A stretch of DNA of 64,000 bases from Tetrahymena elliotti 4EA (taxonomy: Eukaryota; Ciliophora; Oligohymenophorea; Hymenostomatida; Tetrahymenidae): positions 1 through 64,000 of the forward strand of contig JH720295.1 of assembly GCA_000231825.2 (NCBI GenBank), written 5' to 3'. Each line of letters begins with the position of its first letter. Position 1 is the stretch's first letter. The notes beneath the pieces are model-generated. The model was not told the origin of the DNA. It saw nothing but the letters and a program-made list of their open reading frames with translations, and did not search any database. The position numbers were made by a program, and so were the translations under genes. Below, piece by piece: positions 1 through 11,733 of the stretch.

Positions 1-602
1 ATATCTTGCCAAAATACAAAAAATTTAAAATATCTACAAAAAAATTAATATATTTTAAGAAAAAAAATTAATTAAAAGAGAAAAGTTGCAAAAGCCTCAA
101 AAAATTGAAAAGCGTTGTTATATTATTTTATATTCTATTTTCAGATTTAATTAAAAATTTTGATATATATTGAGTTTTTCTTCTAAAAAAAATGCTGTTT
201 CCAACTTTTGGAAAACCACAATACACAGAATATTTAGATCTATTTCTAATTTTCTTTCTTTTAAATATTTGTTAATAAATTTTCAAGTAAAAATTAACCT
301 TTTTTCATAAAAATTTAAACAAAACACATCTCTTCAATTAAATAATAAGAATGATTATTCATATCATAGAGAGTAACAAGTTTGCATTCTTTAAGTTTTT
401 TTGAATAAAAATAAAACTTTTATAAGAATATTAAATTTGAGTTAATGAGAACTAAAAGAATAATAAAATATAAAATTAATTTTTACTTGTCAAATAGCAG
501 GAATTTTAATTTAGAATTTTATTTACAAAGAATGATGAAATTTACAAGGATTTTTTAATTATTTTTAAATTTAGTGAATAAGCAACGAATTTCCAAAGAT
601 AC
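1..602. other. AT-rich non-coding stretch
   Basis: No convincing gene is seen here. A 70-codon frame from an ATG at 192 to a TGA at 402 is open under the ciliate code. It soon becomes a Phe/Ile/Leu/Lys run typical of chance frames in this DNA. The stretch is the 3' flank of the minus-strand gene that ends at 603. Confidence 0.6.
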
Positions 603-1712
603 TCAGAAAATAGAACAGTTTTAGTTAGACTAAATCTTTTTTTACTAATTTGCTTATGTAAAAAGTTATTGCTACTATTGTAATAGCTAGGCTTATTAGG
701 AAGGTTATTGATTGTTCATTCCCATATATGTTTACTGGAAATTCATTTTTTAAGGAGAGTTAGGGCTGCTAGTATTTTTATTGGCCATGCTTTAATTAGC
801 AAATTGATTGGGATAGAAATGGGTTTACTGAACATCAGAAAATATCAAGAAAAAAAACATTTCAAAGATTTCAAAATTAAATAAATTCTAAGGCAATATG
901 TTCAGATTTTTAAATGCTTTGCAAATTTTTTTCTCCTAAAAACCAAACAATTTGGATACTTGTCTAATTCTAGATCCATAGATAGAAGTAGGAGTGCTTT
1001 TTATTATACTGAATAATAAATTTCCAAACATATTTAGATATTCTAACTATTGATTGCTTTCTATCGAAGCCACATAAACAACAATAAGATATATTTCTTA
1101 GAAACCTATTTTTTAATTAGGTTTAGCTTCAAATAAATCAATAATATCTGTAGCAGTTATTTCTGAACAGTCAATAAGTATTTCTCTAAGTAAAATAACA
1201 AGCTTAAACTCATCTAAATCAATATTCTCAATGTTTATCTCTTGATTTTCATAATTATGATATGTTTACTGTGATTACTGTGATACTAATCCTTATTATT
1301 ATAATTATTGCTGTTATTACTATATTTGCTATTCTTATGAACTGAATAGATTTTATTGGATTTTTTAACTTGGCTGAAATTCTCGAATTGTATTTCCCTT
1401 ATTTATAAATGAGTTCTAAAATTGTATGTTCTAATTGATTAATTGAGACTATGAAGAAGAATTCAAAGAACGGAGAGCTGATATAAGCCTTATCCTTTGA
1501 TTTAAAAATGAATATATCAAATCAGGACCGGATTTAGATGTTAAAACATCAAAAAAAGATTTATCTTTAGCAGCATTCGAATCTTTTCCAGATCTATAAT
1601 TTAACTTTTATTATATTTTTTAGTAAGATTTCTAAGTATTTGAATCTCTTTTTTCTAGTTCTTTAAAGCTTTATGTGATACTTTTAGCAAATTCAAGTTT
1701 AAATAAGCTCAT
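603..1712 (-). CDS. Unrecognised Gln-rich protein, single exon
   Basis: An uninterrupted frame of 369 residues runs from the ATG at 1712 to the only TGA at 603-605, with many in-frame TAA/TAG read as Gln. I chose this start because it is the first ATG and begins a strong coding pattern (MSLFKLEFAKSITQSFKELE). The N-terminal ~130 residues look helical. A Gln-rich linker follows (about 140-180), then an ordered segment of about 120 residues (about 190-310) with regular hydrophobic spacing, including ITATDIIDLFEAKPNQKIGF. That part resembles a degenerate EF-hand-type helix-loop-helix without the calcium ligands; this is inference. The C-terminus is Asn/Gln-rich. I do not recognise the family. 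No signal peptide or membrane segment is visible, so a soluble protein is likely. Confidence 0.82.
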
Positions 1713-1982
1713 GTTGAAATTAATTAAATTTTTGATTTTCAATAAATTATTTAATTTCAGATAATAACGAAATTTTCATTCATTCTATTATTTCTTTGTA
1801 ATTTTTTGATATTTTTTTCAAAATTTTAATTAAATTTTCAGTACTGATTTCTTTTTTATCTTACATTCTTTTAAATAAAAAAACAAACAAGCAATCATAC
1901 AGACAAATTAATGTTAAGTTAGTATATCCAGTAATGCTTATTTTTAAAATAAAAAAAGATTTAGTCTAATTTTCTTATCAAA

Positions 1983-2168
1983 ATGAGATCAGCACAATAA
2001 TCTTTTGCTCAAATATTTCTTGATCTAGCCTAATTAATAAAAAAAGATCCAAAAGACATTAAATTTGTTTGATTATCTCCCTATGAATCTGAGTTAATAT
2101 TAAATACTTAAATCAATAAAGAAAAAAATAGTAAAAGAAATGATTTCAAATTGAATAAATAATAATGA
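1983..2168 (+). pseudogene. Short coding-like frame split by an in-frame TGA
   Basis: From the ATG at 1983 the frame encodes 29 residues (MRSAQQSFAQIFLDLAQLIK, then KDPKDIKFV). It meets TGA at 2070-2072, then continues in the same frame for 31 coding-like residues (LSPYESELILNTQINKE...) to a TGA at 2166. It could be a decayed gene with a Trp-to-stop change, a tiny gene ending at 2072, or a first exon with an intron starting GTTTGA. It lies between two minus-strand genes, 270 bp from the start of one of them. No function is proposed. The other gene-free sequence between 1713 and 2257 shows nothing else. Confidence 0.3.
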
Positions 2169-2257
2169 ATGGTTGAAGAATAAAAGAAAATGAAAAAAAT
2201 AAAAAAGAAAAAATAAAAGAAAAATGAAAGGATATGTAGGGCACAATTTTTAACTCC

Positions 2258-3145
2258 TCAAAAGTGCAAGGTAAATTGGCCGTTTAACCAGGCACCCATA
2301 CTTGAGAAGATCGTTTAATAGATGTTACAAGTACACGAAGTTTTTGAATGCTACTTTTGATCTATTTTTGTATTATTGTTGGATATGTATTAATTATTAT
2401 TTTAATTTTTGTTGTCTTTCTATTCTTACTCAGATGGCTTATTGGATGATTAAACTATATATTTTTGTTGTTTCTAACTCTGATTCTGCTATTAACCTGC
2501 TTGACTTTTTTCTACTTATTACCTTTAATTTGAAGAAATTTGTCTGCCGTTCTAATTACTTTTATTATTTACACTGCTTATACCAATATTATTCATTTCT
2601 ATTTAATACTACTTATTGTTTTCAACTTGAGGTTCTAAATTAGAGCTATCACTGCTTGATTCTTCATCTGAAGAATCAGAACTTTATGAATCCTGCTCAT
2701 TTTACTCACTTGACTCCTGAGATTCACTGTGTGGAATTGTGTAAATAATTACTTGAGGAATTATATTTACACTCTTTGATTTAGAGGATCCTCCAGAATC
2801 TTTAGAGTGAGACTTAGAACTAAGAATACTTTTAATCTTACTAGTTGCTGAACCCTCACTTGCATGTCCTGAACTATGGGAACTACTTTCTCTGATTCCC
2901 TTATCATCTTTATTATTTACTTTTATCTCTTCTTCATTTGGATCGTCCAATTTTTCTGTTGCATAATTTGGATTGTTGAAAAATGTTATTTGCTAATTAG
3001 GATTCTTATTATTATTATTAGCAGATCCATACATGTTTTGCTGTTTAAAATTTCCTTATTACTGCATACCAATTCCGTCATCCCCTACATTTTGAATACC
3101 TTACATCCGGAGTTGACCCTCCTTTTAATAATTCAATCTCTGCAT
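2258..3145 (-). CDS. Ser/Gln/Asn-rich low-complexity protein
   Basis: A single-exon frame of 295 residues runs from the ATG at 3145 to the TGA at 2258-2260. An in-frame TGA four codons upstream of the ATG supports this start. The N-terminus is Gln/Gly/Asn-rich. A charged segment follows (LDDPNEEEIKVNNKDDKGIR), then a Ser/Lys-rich region of about 60 residues with many SKS and SHS repeats and a small hydrophobic island (VNIIPQVIIYTIPH). The second half is Gln/Asn-rich. The last ~25 residues differ, with Cys, Trp and Phe (SCTCNIYQTIF...). No family is recognised. The Ser-rich part would be a likely phosphorylation region. The composition suggests a mostly disordered protein. A spliced upstream exon cannot be excluded. 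Confidence 0.65.
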
Positions 3146-5317
3146 ACTTTATTATCAACCTATAATGAAGAAGAAAATAGATTTATTGCATGCACAAATG
3201 TAATAAACTATTATAATGATCTAATCACAAATTAATTTTACTTTGGTTGTTTTTGCAAAAAGATTAAATTCGCTTCAGCTTTTTTGAGGTTTTTGAAGGC
3301 GTTAAAAAGCTGAGTTAAAAGCTTTAATAAAATATTTTTGTCTTTTTGAAATCCTGTTTTTTTTATTCTATATAATTAAGTTTTGCTTAAAAAAATAGTT
3401 ATTCTCTTGAATAAAATGTGTTTATTATTAATTAAAATTATATAGATGGAATTATTATTGATCAAAATAATTGTTTGCTTAATTAAATTCCTCTTAAAAT
3501 TAATTAGCAGAGCGAACAAACAAACAAAACAGAGTCAATCAATTACAAACTTCTATGAAAAAGCTAAATTAGACAAAAAATATGTTTTTTCATTGTTATA
3601 ACAAATTGAGATTATCAAGGCCATAATTTAATTTACAGCTTACAACTTAAAAAACCAGTTCTAAGAATAAACACATCTTAAATTCAATCTATTTTTTTGT
3701 CATTATAAAAATTCATTTACAGTTTTTAATAAAGAAAAATTCTAATTTTTCGGCTTCCAAAACTCAACCAAAAATCACCATATGATTTACTTAATTTTTG
3801 TAATTAAATTTATACATTGAGAAATATTCATAAGTCTTTTTTTTACATCTTCTATTTCAATTATCAATTCTATTATTCTAACAAAAAGGGGGTAGCTTAA
3901 TGAATATAATTTATATAAAAATTAACAAGAATTTCATTAATATTTTTTAAAATTTTAATTTATTTTATTTCTGTATATTCTTATCATTTATTAAAAGAAT
4001 TAAATAAAACTTATTAATTCACAACAAGTATTTTAAATTTAATTTTTTGTACTCTTGCTCTGTCTGATAAGAGGTTTAATTTATTAAAATGTATTGCTCC
4101 CTAGTATTAATATTTAAAATTAGTTTTTACTTAAGTATAAATTTCAAACTTTAGAGAGAAAAGCATTGTACTACTCCAGATATTAAATATTTTACACCTC
4201 TTTTAGAAATATATTTCCTTTTTTAAAAATAAAAGAATGTGAAATACTATGACTAATTAAAATATCTCAATAGAGCTAATTTAATTTTAAAGCACAAATA
4301 AATATATTTCATTTTTTTAAGTAATTTATTTATTTATTATTAATACTTAGTTTGTTAACAAAATATTTACAAAAGATCAAGCAAGATACAAATATGATAT
4401 ATTAGAGATTTTATCTGACTCGAATACCAATCCATTTCTGCCTTCTTCACAAATTATATTTAGATAATAGATAATAGAGACAAAATTAATTTGAAAGGTA
4501 ATGATATAATAAAGAGAAAAGACAAATAAATATAAGAAAATTGCAGAAAATATTATTTCTCAAATTTCAATCAATCAATAAAATGAGTAGGATGATAGTT
4601 TATTAAAAAAAAAAGCAAGCATGAATTAATTAATTTTTAATTATAATTAATATTGTCAATAATTTTGTTAAATCTAAAATCATTAATGAGCTGATAATTT
4701 AAATATTTAGAATTATTTATTATAAAATATTACTTCAACTAAAGTTTCAACTATGAAAGATTAGAGATTTTATCTAAGCCACATACCAGATTCCAATCTA
4801 CATACTCTAATATTAATTATGATAAAATAAATATTTAACATGTTAGACAAAATTTTAGATTTAGATAATCTACATAAAATTCTTATTTATGGCTTTAGTT
4901 TTTGGTATATTCATATGAATTAATTAGTCTTTTAGTTATTTTATTGTTAAACTGTTACTGTTAAAAAAAATATGGATCAATTAAATCTATGTTGCATTTA
5001 AAATCTAAAAAGAAATCTAAAATTAATAATTAATCTTAAAATCATTTTTGTTTGTTAAATAAAAATCAATCAAAACATTTTTGTTAATCAAAAATTTATT
5101 TGAAATTTAATTAATTTTGCATAATTTATTATTTTTTACTAAAATGCTGATTTCAAAAACATAAATATCCAACCAAAAGATTTTAGAATTGGATTCTTGT
5201 GGTTGTTGATTGAATAAATTATATAAATTAATGAATAGAATCCTGATTTATTTTACTAATATTAATAATATTAATTACAGAAAAAAGAAAAAGCTTTGAT
5301 AAATTTAAACACATAAA
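3146..5317. other. AT-rich intergenic region
   Basis: No gene is seen in 2.2 kb. Frames on both strands are short or pure Lys/Asn/Ile/Phe chance frames. Two similar short blocks sharing TTAGAGATTTTATCT occur near 4400 and 4760, followed by related pyrimidine-rich sequence, so a small degenerate duplication is possible. The region holds the 5' flank of the gene at 2258-3145 and the 3' flank of the gene ending at 5318. Confidence 0.55.
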
Positions 5318-5932
5318 TCAATTTTTGATTAATTTCTTTGACATTCTGTTTTTGTTATTTTTAGATTTTTAGATTAGCTCTTAAGATTCAACTTAAAGAT
5401 CAGATCCATCTACTATAGAATGACCCATTTTAGCAAAAATATGTCCTACTTTTGTAAAATTTTACTCATTCCATTCAAGTTCTGAGTCATCTAAATATTC
5501 ATCTAATTCAAAAGGATGCAAAAAAGCATATTTTAGAACTTCGTCTTTCACATCATCAAGAGGCACTTTTGGTCTTATTTTATAGGCGTTTTATAGATTT
5601 AATCCTTCAGATGTATTTGGTATGCAGTAAGCTAAAAATTACATGAATCTAGATATTTTAGCTAAAGCTTGATCTAAATCTCTAAGCATATCAAAAGGAT
5701 CTTTTAATCCTTCATCAAGAAAATCATAAACTGGAACTAAACTATCTCCAAAACAATTAATTAGCTCATTATTATTTTACAAGTTATTTTCTTCAAAAAT
5801 ACCATTGATCACTTAAGCAACTACATCTTGTTTTTACTGAAAGTTTAATTCGTTATTGCTATCTTTAGTTGCATTTAAAATTCTACTCAGACATAAAAGT
5901 AGAATGAAGCAAAACAGTAGTTTAACTCTCAT
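5318..5932 (-). CDS. Small secreted protein, unknown family
   Basis: A single-exon frame of 204 residues runs from the ATG at 5932 to the TGA at 5318. The N-terminus is a clear signal peptide: MRVK, then a run of Leu/Phe/Ile/Cys (about residues 5-17), then a polar junction near Ala21. The mature part is acidic and soluble-looking, with segments such as GDSLVPVYDFLDEGLKDPFD and LHPFELDEYLDDSELEW. It has only two Cys after the signal. It ends in a basic Lys/Asn tail. No membrane anchor is seen after the signal, so secretion or a lumenal location is likely. I do not recognise the family. In-frame TAA codons read as Gln fit the flanking sequence. Confidence 0.8.
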
Positions 5933-6861
5933 CTAGAAAATCAAATTTTTTGTTTAATTTATGTAAAAAGTAATTAATAAGTAATAATTTAGGTTGTGTA
6001 TTTGTTTTTTCTTTCTAAAACGGTTTAAGTAATTCAAAGCAACAGCCTCAAAAAATTTTTGTTTTAAAGTCAGTAAACATCTATTTAAACCAGTTTATTA
6101 TATCCCTTCATCTTTTATCATCTTTAATGTAATCAAATTGTTGAATTAATAGTTGATTTTATTTGACTTTTTTTATTTGTAAAATTTCAATAGAAAATGA
6201 TTTTAAATGTTTTAGTTAATTTTCTTAATTTATTATTTTAAATTTTGTAAACAATAAACTTTTTTCAAGTCATCTTAAAAAGTAAAAATTTACTCTAATT
6301 TAATTTTTAAAATGCTTTAATATCATATATTATAGGAGTCTACTGAATTGATTTATTCTAAAAAATTTGCCAAATGCTGAATGTTGATAAAACAATTTTT
6401 CATTTGCTGAATATTTTTAGCAAGATATAAAATAATTGCCAAATATTTTATTTTTTTGGCAAAATTAATAATTAATAAATTATATCAAATAAAAAATTTG
6501 GTATTTTGCTCTATTTGTAGTCTATTAAAATTATTTTTTTAGTAGGAAGGAGAAATTATGTTAAAAATTTTATAAGTGGCTATAAATTTTAAATTTTATG
6601 ATTTTTTTTTGCAAATTAAATAAAACTTTTTTGATATTATCTTTTTTTTCTAATATTCTTTTAAAGGTTTGATTTTATTAAAAAGGTTTTTAGTATGATT
6701 AAATATTAAAATTCTGTAATATTGAATAATCTTTTTATTTTACTGAGGTGGAAAGATGATGATCTATTTTAAATGGATTAACAGTGAATTATTAACTAAT
6801 TTTCTTTTATAGCTTTATGTAAATAAGTTGTAAATTTATAGCAAAAAAATACTTCTTTTAA
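5933..6861. other. AT-rich intergenic region
   Basis: No gene is recognised. A perfect 8 bp inverted repeat (TTGCCAAA ... TTTGGCAA) lies near 6437-6463 and could fold as a hairpin in an otherwise featureless stretch. Confidence 0.5.
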
Positions 6862-7540
6862 ATGAATTAAGAAAAAGATTTACTTTTTATTCATTATATT
6901 GATAAGAGTGACTAAACTAGTTAATAGATTTTAAATGAGTAAAAAGTTTATTTAATATATTTTTTTAATTACAAGAGAAATTTGAGCTAGTCAAATACTT
7001 AGAATATTTAGACACTTTAAAAAAAAATTATAAATTATAATTTAATTACTGAATGGGTTTTTATGAAAAATAAGTATTTATGGTGTAATTTTTAGTTAAT
7101 TTATCTATTGATTATTGATGATGATGAATAAATGAATGATGAGCAAATTATGCTTCTTGAATTAGAAAAAATTCAAGTGATAGATAAAAAAAGTAATTGA
7201 CTTTTGTCTACCTTATTTAATTTAAAAAGCAGTAATAAAGGCATTTTGAGTAATAATTAAATTAAACTTTGGTGATCAGATAATCTTTTTGAATAATATC
7301 AAATATGAATTCAGTTGTTTTAAATGCAAAAAAGAATTTGATTAAATTGAAAAGAAGGTATGATTAAGCAACTACTATTAGTACATAATAAATACATTTT
7401 GAATATAAATAAAAACAAGTATGGATAAAAATGGACTGATATTATATAGTATTTATGAGATTTAGAGTAAAATTTCACAAAATAGAGTGAAAGTAGAATT
7501 TTTGCATAAATCATCATACGTATCCTCCAAATAAATGATA
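6862..7540 (+). CDS. Possible small spliced gene with a Cys-x2-Cys motif
   Basis: Weak candidate. A frame from the ATG at 6862 is open to about 7192. A GTAATT donor at 7193 and an AG acceptor at 7249-7250 join it in phase to a better coding segment (IIIKLNFGDQIIFLNN, then YEFSCFKCKKEFDQIEKK). That segment ends at a GTATGA donor near 7357. A further exon beginning near 7459 would restore phase. The F-x-C-x2-C-x4-F pattern resembles half of a zinc ribbon, but the second Cys pair is not seen. The 5' part is of low quality and may contain unrecognised introns. The gene end is unknown, so the coordinates are approximate. Confidence 0.35.
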
Positions 7541-7975
7541 ATTTATTTAATCAGCTTTTAGTTAGTTCGTTAGTTTATAATATGTAATAAAGTTAATTAT
7601 ATGCAAATATAATACACGTTTGCTTTTTTAAATCTTATTTATTGTTAATTTTATTTATTTGATTATTTATTGGCTTTTTTGATTTTATTTCTATTTATTT
7701 ATCAATCTTTCTTTCTACTTTTGAAGTGATAGATAATTTCTAGCAAGTATTTATTTGTTATCATTTACTTTGAAGAGTATTTTATTAAAATAAAAGGATG
7801 AAGGTAGGGAGGGAGGACTCTCAATTTTTAATACTATTTTGATAGAGTGATGAATTTTTCACTTCTTTTATTTAATTATCAATGGAATGAATAATGACTT
7901 TATGGGTTATATTTTAGATTTATAAATATGTTTGATAATTTGATTTTTAGCTTGATCTTATTTATTTTAAATACC
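7541..7975. other. Non-coding interval between converging genes
   Basis: AT-rich sequence with no recognised gene. It holds a G-rich patch near 7799-7821 (AAGGATGAAGGTAGGGAGGGAGG), which stands out from its surroundings but has no assigned role. Confidence 0.5.
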
Positions 7976-9670
7976 TCAAGCAGCTTTGTTTTTATAGAGT
8001 TTATAGAGCGTAAATAGGCCAATACTTTGAGCTACTACTATACCAAGGAGGAATATGTTAGTTTTGGTCAAGTGAGCCTTTAAACTGTAGCTATTTTTAG
8101 AAGCATCTTATTTATTTTTCTTAGCTGCTCTACCTATTGCTGCACTTTTCTTTTCTATGCCAGTAAAAGTTTTATAATTATTATCATTTGAAACTTTACA
8201 TCTAATATATTTGATGTATTCATTGAAATCTGCATTGATTGTTTTTTAGCCCATTAAAGTTATGTAACTACCATTATATTTAATGCTTACTTCATATCTA
8301 GGGGGCTGCTTGGGGTCAAATGGATGAATTTTGTATAGCTCGAAAGCAAAGTTAGCTGCAAATGGAGGATAGCGCTCAAAGTTGTTTTCTTTATTTTCAA
8401 AATCTTTTTTGAGTCCTTCGGGAGTCATGAGTCCAAAAACAACTAGAAGAGGGAGAATCAAACAGTTGTGAGAGGAGCATACTATGAGTTTGTGGGGATT
8501 GGTACCATTAACACATTTCTCAAAATTGTCAAAAACGAATTCTAAGAAAGGAGTTGTAACTACCCAACTATATGTAGGAGTATAAACTTCACATAAGCAA
8601 TTGTATGATTTCAAATAAATAATGAGCTTATATTCATCTTCAGTGATTCCATAATCATGACCTAAGTATTTTTAGCATGTTATGATATCGAAAAGCTTTT
8701 TAACACTTAAAACGGTATTGTTATTTGAGGCTTTAAGGTGGAGTTTTTTTGAAATTGCTGCTATTTGCTCACTATATTTTTAAAATTATTCTTGGATTAA
8801 ATGATCGTTGCTTTTAAGCTAGTTTCTAATTATTTTTGACTTTGATGGGATGTAAGCATTTAAAATTTAATCATGATCACCCAGGGTTAGGATTGGGAAA
8901 GGATAAAGTCCTTCAGGTAGTGAAAAATCATTCTTGAATTGAGGATCATCATGGATGTTTGGAGGATTTTCAGTAGCAGATAAAGACATGAAAATTTCTT
9001 CTTTAGTAGGACGTCTCAAGAATTCTTGGATTTCTAGATCGAGACCTCTCAACCCATCGTCCTTAGATGAATAATCAGATGACTCATGATAACTCAATTC
9101 AATCGAATCTGAACCTTTCCTCTTAATCTTTTCTATCTCCTCACTTTGCTTCTTTGGTAAACTTTGTTTTTTGTCTTTTTCTTGCTAAGTATCAACACTG
9201 GTTTTTCTTTAATTGTTATTGTTGGGAGGCTAGGCTAGGTTCTTATCGATGTGAGCTGGAATAGATTTACCAGTACCCAAAGGATAGAGTCCAAACATGA
9301 AGCATTGAGCACTTTCTAAAGCACGAGTACGATTAGATGATTAAATGTGAATTTCAGAGCGATCATATGTTTCTCCCAAAAGTTTCTAAGTTAAGACATA
9401 GTCTTGTCTGATTCCCTATCCCAATAAATAAAGCTAACGCATACCCACTTCCGAAAGTTGTCCTTTGTTGCTTGCCTTAATTTTATGATTATGCTTCTCT
9501 TCTAGAAGATGCTCACTCATGGAGTGACGAGCTCCGTGACGAAAAATGACGTGTGCCATAATCAATTCTCTACGCCCAAATTTAACAGGTGGAAGGTCTC
9601 TTCTATTTTCTATGCCTGACCCATGGAGAACAGAGGACAACTCATTTTCATTTTGCAAACGAGAATCCAT
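7976..9670 (-). CDS. Histidine-acid-phosphatase-like protein, tail-anchored
   Basis: A single-exon frame of 564 residues runs from the ATG at 9670 to the TGA at 7976. The phosphohistidine motif is visible as FRHGARHS (RHG at about 44-46), with the usual final Pro replaced by Ser. The family then has a second catalytic block, normally S-H-D; here it reads CSSHNCLILPLL (about 398-409), so the proton-donor Asp appears as Asn. A charged insert of about 90 residues (about 130-220, Lys/Ser/Asp-rich) interrupts the phosphatase fold. No signal peptide precedes the RHG motif. A hydrophobic segment near the C-terminus (NIFLLGIVVAQSIGLFTLY) is followed by a short basic tail, which suggests a tail anchor with the enzyme domain in the cytosol. 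Membership of the branch-2 histidine phosphatases is clear, but catalytic activity is uncertain. Confidence 0.88.
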
Positions 9671-11733
9671 ATTATTGGAGTTAATTCTTTCTCTCTGTAA
9701 ATATTTATTTCAAAATCTGTTTATTTGATTATACTTTTTGGATTATCACCTTTCCTTTTATTTTAAAATGTATTTGTAAATTAATTAAATAATTCATTAA
9801 ATAATCAATCCTAAAAGTCCAACCTTTGCATATATACATCTATTTATTTATAAACAAAATATATACAGCATGTATGATTGATAGAAAGTATTGATTGAAT
9901 GTTATTCATAATACAATTTCTTATTAGAGAGTTAATGCATAATTCTTAACTCTTTGATGTTTGTTGAGTTGATTTTTTTGTCAGATACTGTATCTATCCA
10001 CCCATTGATCTCTATTAATTGCTTAGTCTATATTGTGAAATTAATCTTTTTGAAGGGTAAATTATTTATTTATTTGTTTACAAGAAACTTTGTTATTTCA
10101 AAAATAAAAGTAAAAATAGATAAGAAATTTTAGGTGGATTAGCCTAAAAGTTAAGAAATCAATTACTAAACAATCTGACTGATTATCATTTAAGAAAAAA
10201 ATAAATTGAGAAATAATAAATAAAGAAATAAATCTCATATTTGCTGGATTTCCCCCTTAAAATTAATTAAAAATCTATCTAATATTCAAAAATAATTACA
10301 AAAAAGCAACTACTTTCTTTCTTGAATTGTATTGAAAAAAAAAATTAATTACACTTAACCAAAAATCATATTTACATAGATTTTGCGAAATAAATTTTTT
10401 CGCTGATAAAAATTCCAACAAACTTGAATTAAATTACTTGTTAAAGTAAAAAAATGCAAAAATTCTATGTAAAATTATTTTATTATCTTTTGGTTATTTT
10501 TTGAAACAACTATTATTACATTCTTAATTGAAATTACCTCTATTTATTAAGGTTAAATAAGAAACCTAATTTCAATTATTAAATTATTTCTTTGTAAAAA
10601 AAAAATTTTTTTTTTTTACCTTTTCACTTTGTCTATTTATTTTAATATTTGGCTTTGAGTGATTTTTATACTTCTTCTACTTCTAAAATTGATAGTATTA
10701 AGATCAATCTATATTTTGTATTTGATTGTGGGAGGGTTATTATTTATTTATTGATTATTTCCTGCTTAACTTTGCAAATCAAACAAAAATTTTAACTTTT
10801 TTCTCATAGCTATTATAATAGACTGTTTATTTTTAAAAGATTAGGGAAGATTAAAATCAACCAAATTTGAATTATTGATGCAATTTCAAAATTTAAAAAA
10901 GATATTTTACAAACTTATTATTGTCATATTCTTTGTTGCTAAAAAAGTTGTTTTTTCTTTAATTATTTGTTAAATTTATAAGCATTTGCAACCAATTTTT
11001 CCTCATGAAATTTCCTTAGAAAGATGATTTCTAGATCATTTTTGGTAATAGGGATCAAAATTAATTTATCACCGATCAATAAAAAAACAGAAGATGTTAA
11101 TTTTAAAAAATACACAAATTAATTAAAAAAAAATATTTTGCTTCAGAAGAAGAAGATATTATTTATAATGTATGTTATTATTTAAATTTAAATTATTTAC
11201 AAGATTTAGCTTACTAGAATGATTACAAAAGCTTTTAATCAGAACTTATAGACTAGACCAAATTCGAATCAAAATATTTAAATAAAAATTAATATGCCCA
11301 AAAACAAAGTTTTAATATTTATTTGTTTGTTGTTTGTTGGTAAAATAATAAAAATGGAAGAACAAAAAATATTAAAATTAATTATTTTAGAAGTTAAAAT
11401 TATAATAAAAATCTAGTTGTTTATTCTATTGAAGAAATAATAAGAATTTTATAATAATTAATTTGCTTGGTGTTGGGTAGCTTGTTATGATTATTATTTT
11501 TATAAATTTACTGATTTTTTTTTGGCTTTGGATTTGGATTTGTGGCTGTTAAGAGAGAGAGAGAGCATAAAAAAGAGAGAGAAAAGTAATTTAGATAAAA
11601 AATACTAATAAATTGTATCTTAACGCATAATATATTGATCATTAGAATGTAAAAAGTTTTTACTCTATCTAATCAATACTTTTTTTATTTTATTGAGAAG
11701 TTAGTTATTTTAATTAAATTAAGGCAAATTGTA
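9671..11733. other. AT-rich intergenic region between divergent genes
   Basis: No gene is seen in 2.1 kb separating the phosphatase-like gene (-) from the gene starting at 11734 (+), so both promoters should lie here. It contains homopolymer runs near 10597-10618 and a GA-repeat near 11551-11565. Confidence 0.6.
11551..11583. repeat. GA-rich simple repeat
   Basis: Two short (GA)n runs are separated by a few bases, about 150 bp upstream of the ATG at 11734. A promoter-proximal GA tract is possible but unproven. Confidence 0.7.

Noticed and set aside
192..404. 70-codon + frame starting MLFPTFGKPQYTEY
   Set aside because: It opens well but soon becomes Phe/Ile/Asn/Lys-only. It has no intron partner, motif or neighbour support, and such lengths are expected by chance when only TGA stops.
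2302..2643. 113-codon + frame rich in Phe, Tyr and Cys
   Set aside because: It is antisense to the Ser/Gln-rich minus-strand gene, and its hydrophobic look is a mirror of the Asn/Lys/Gln codons on the other strand.
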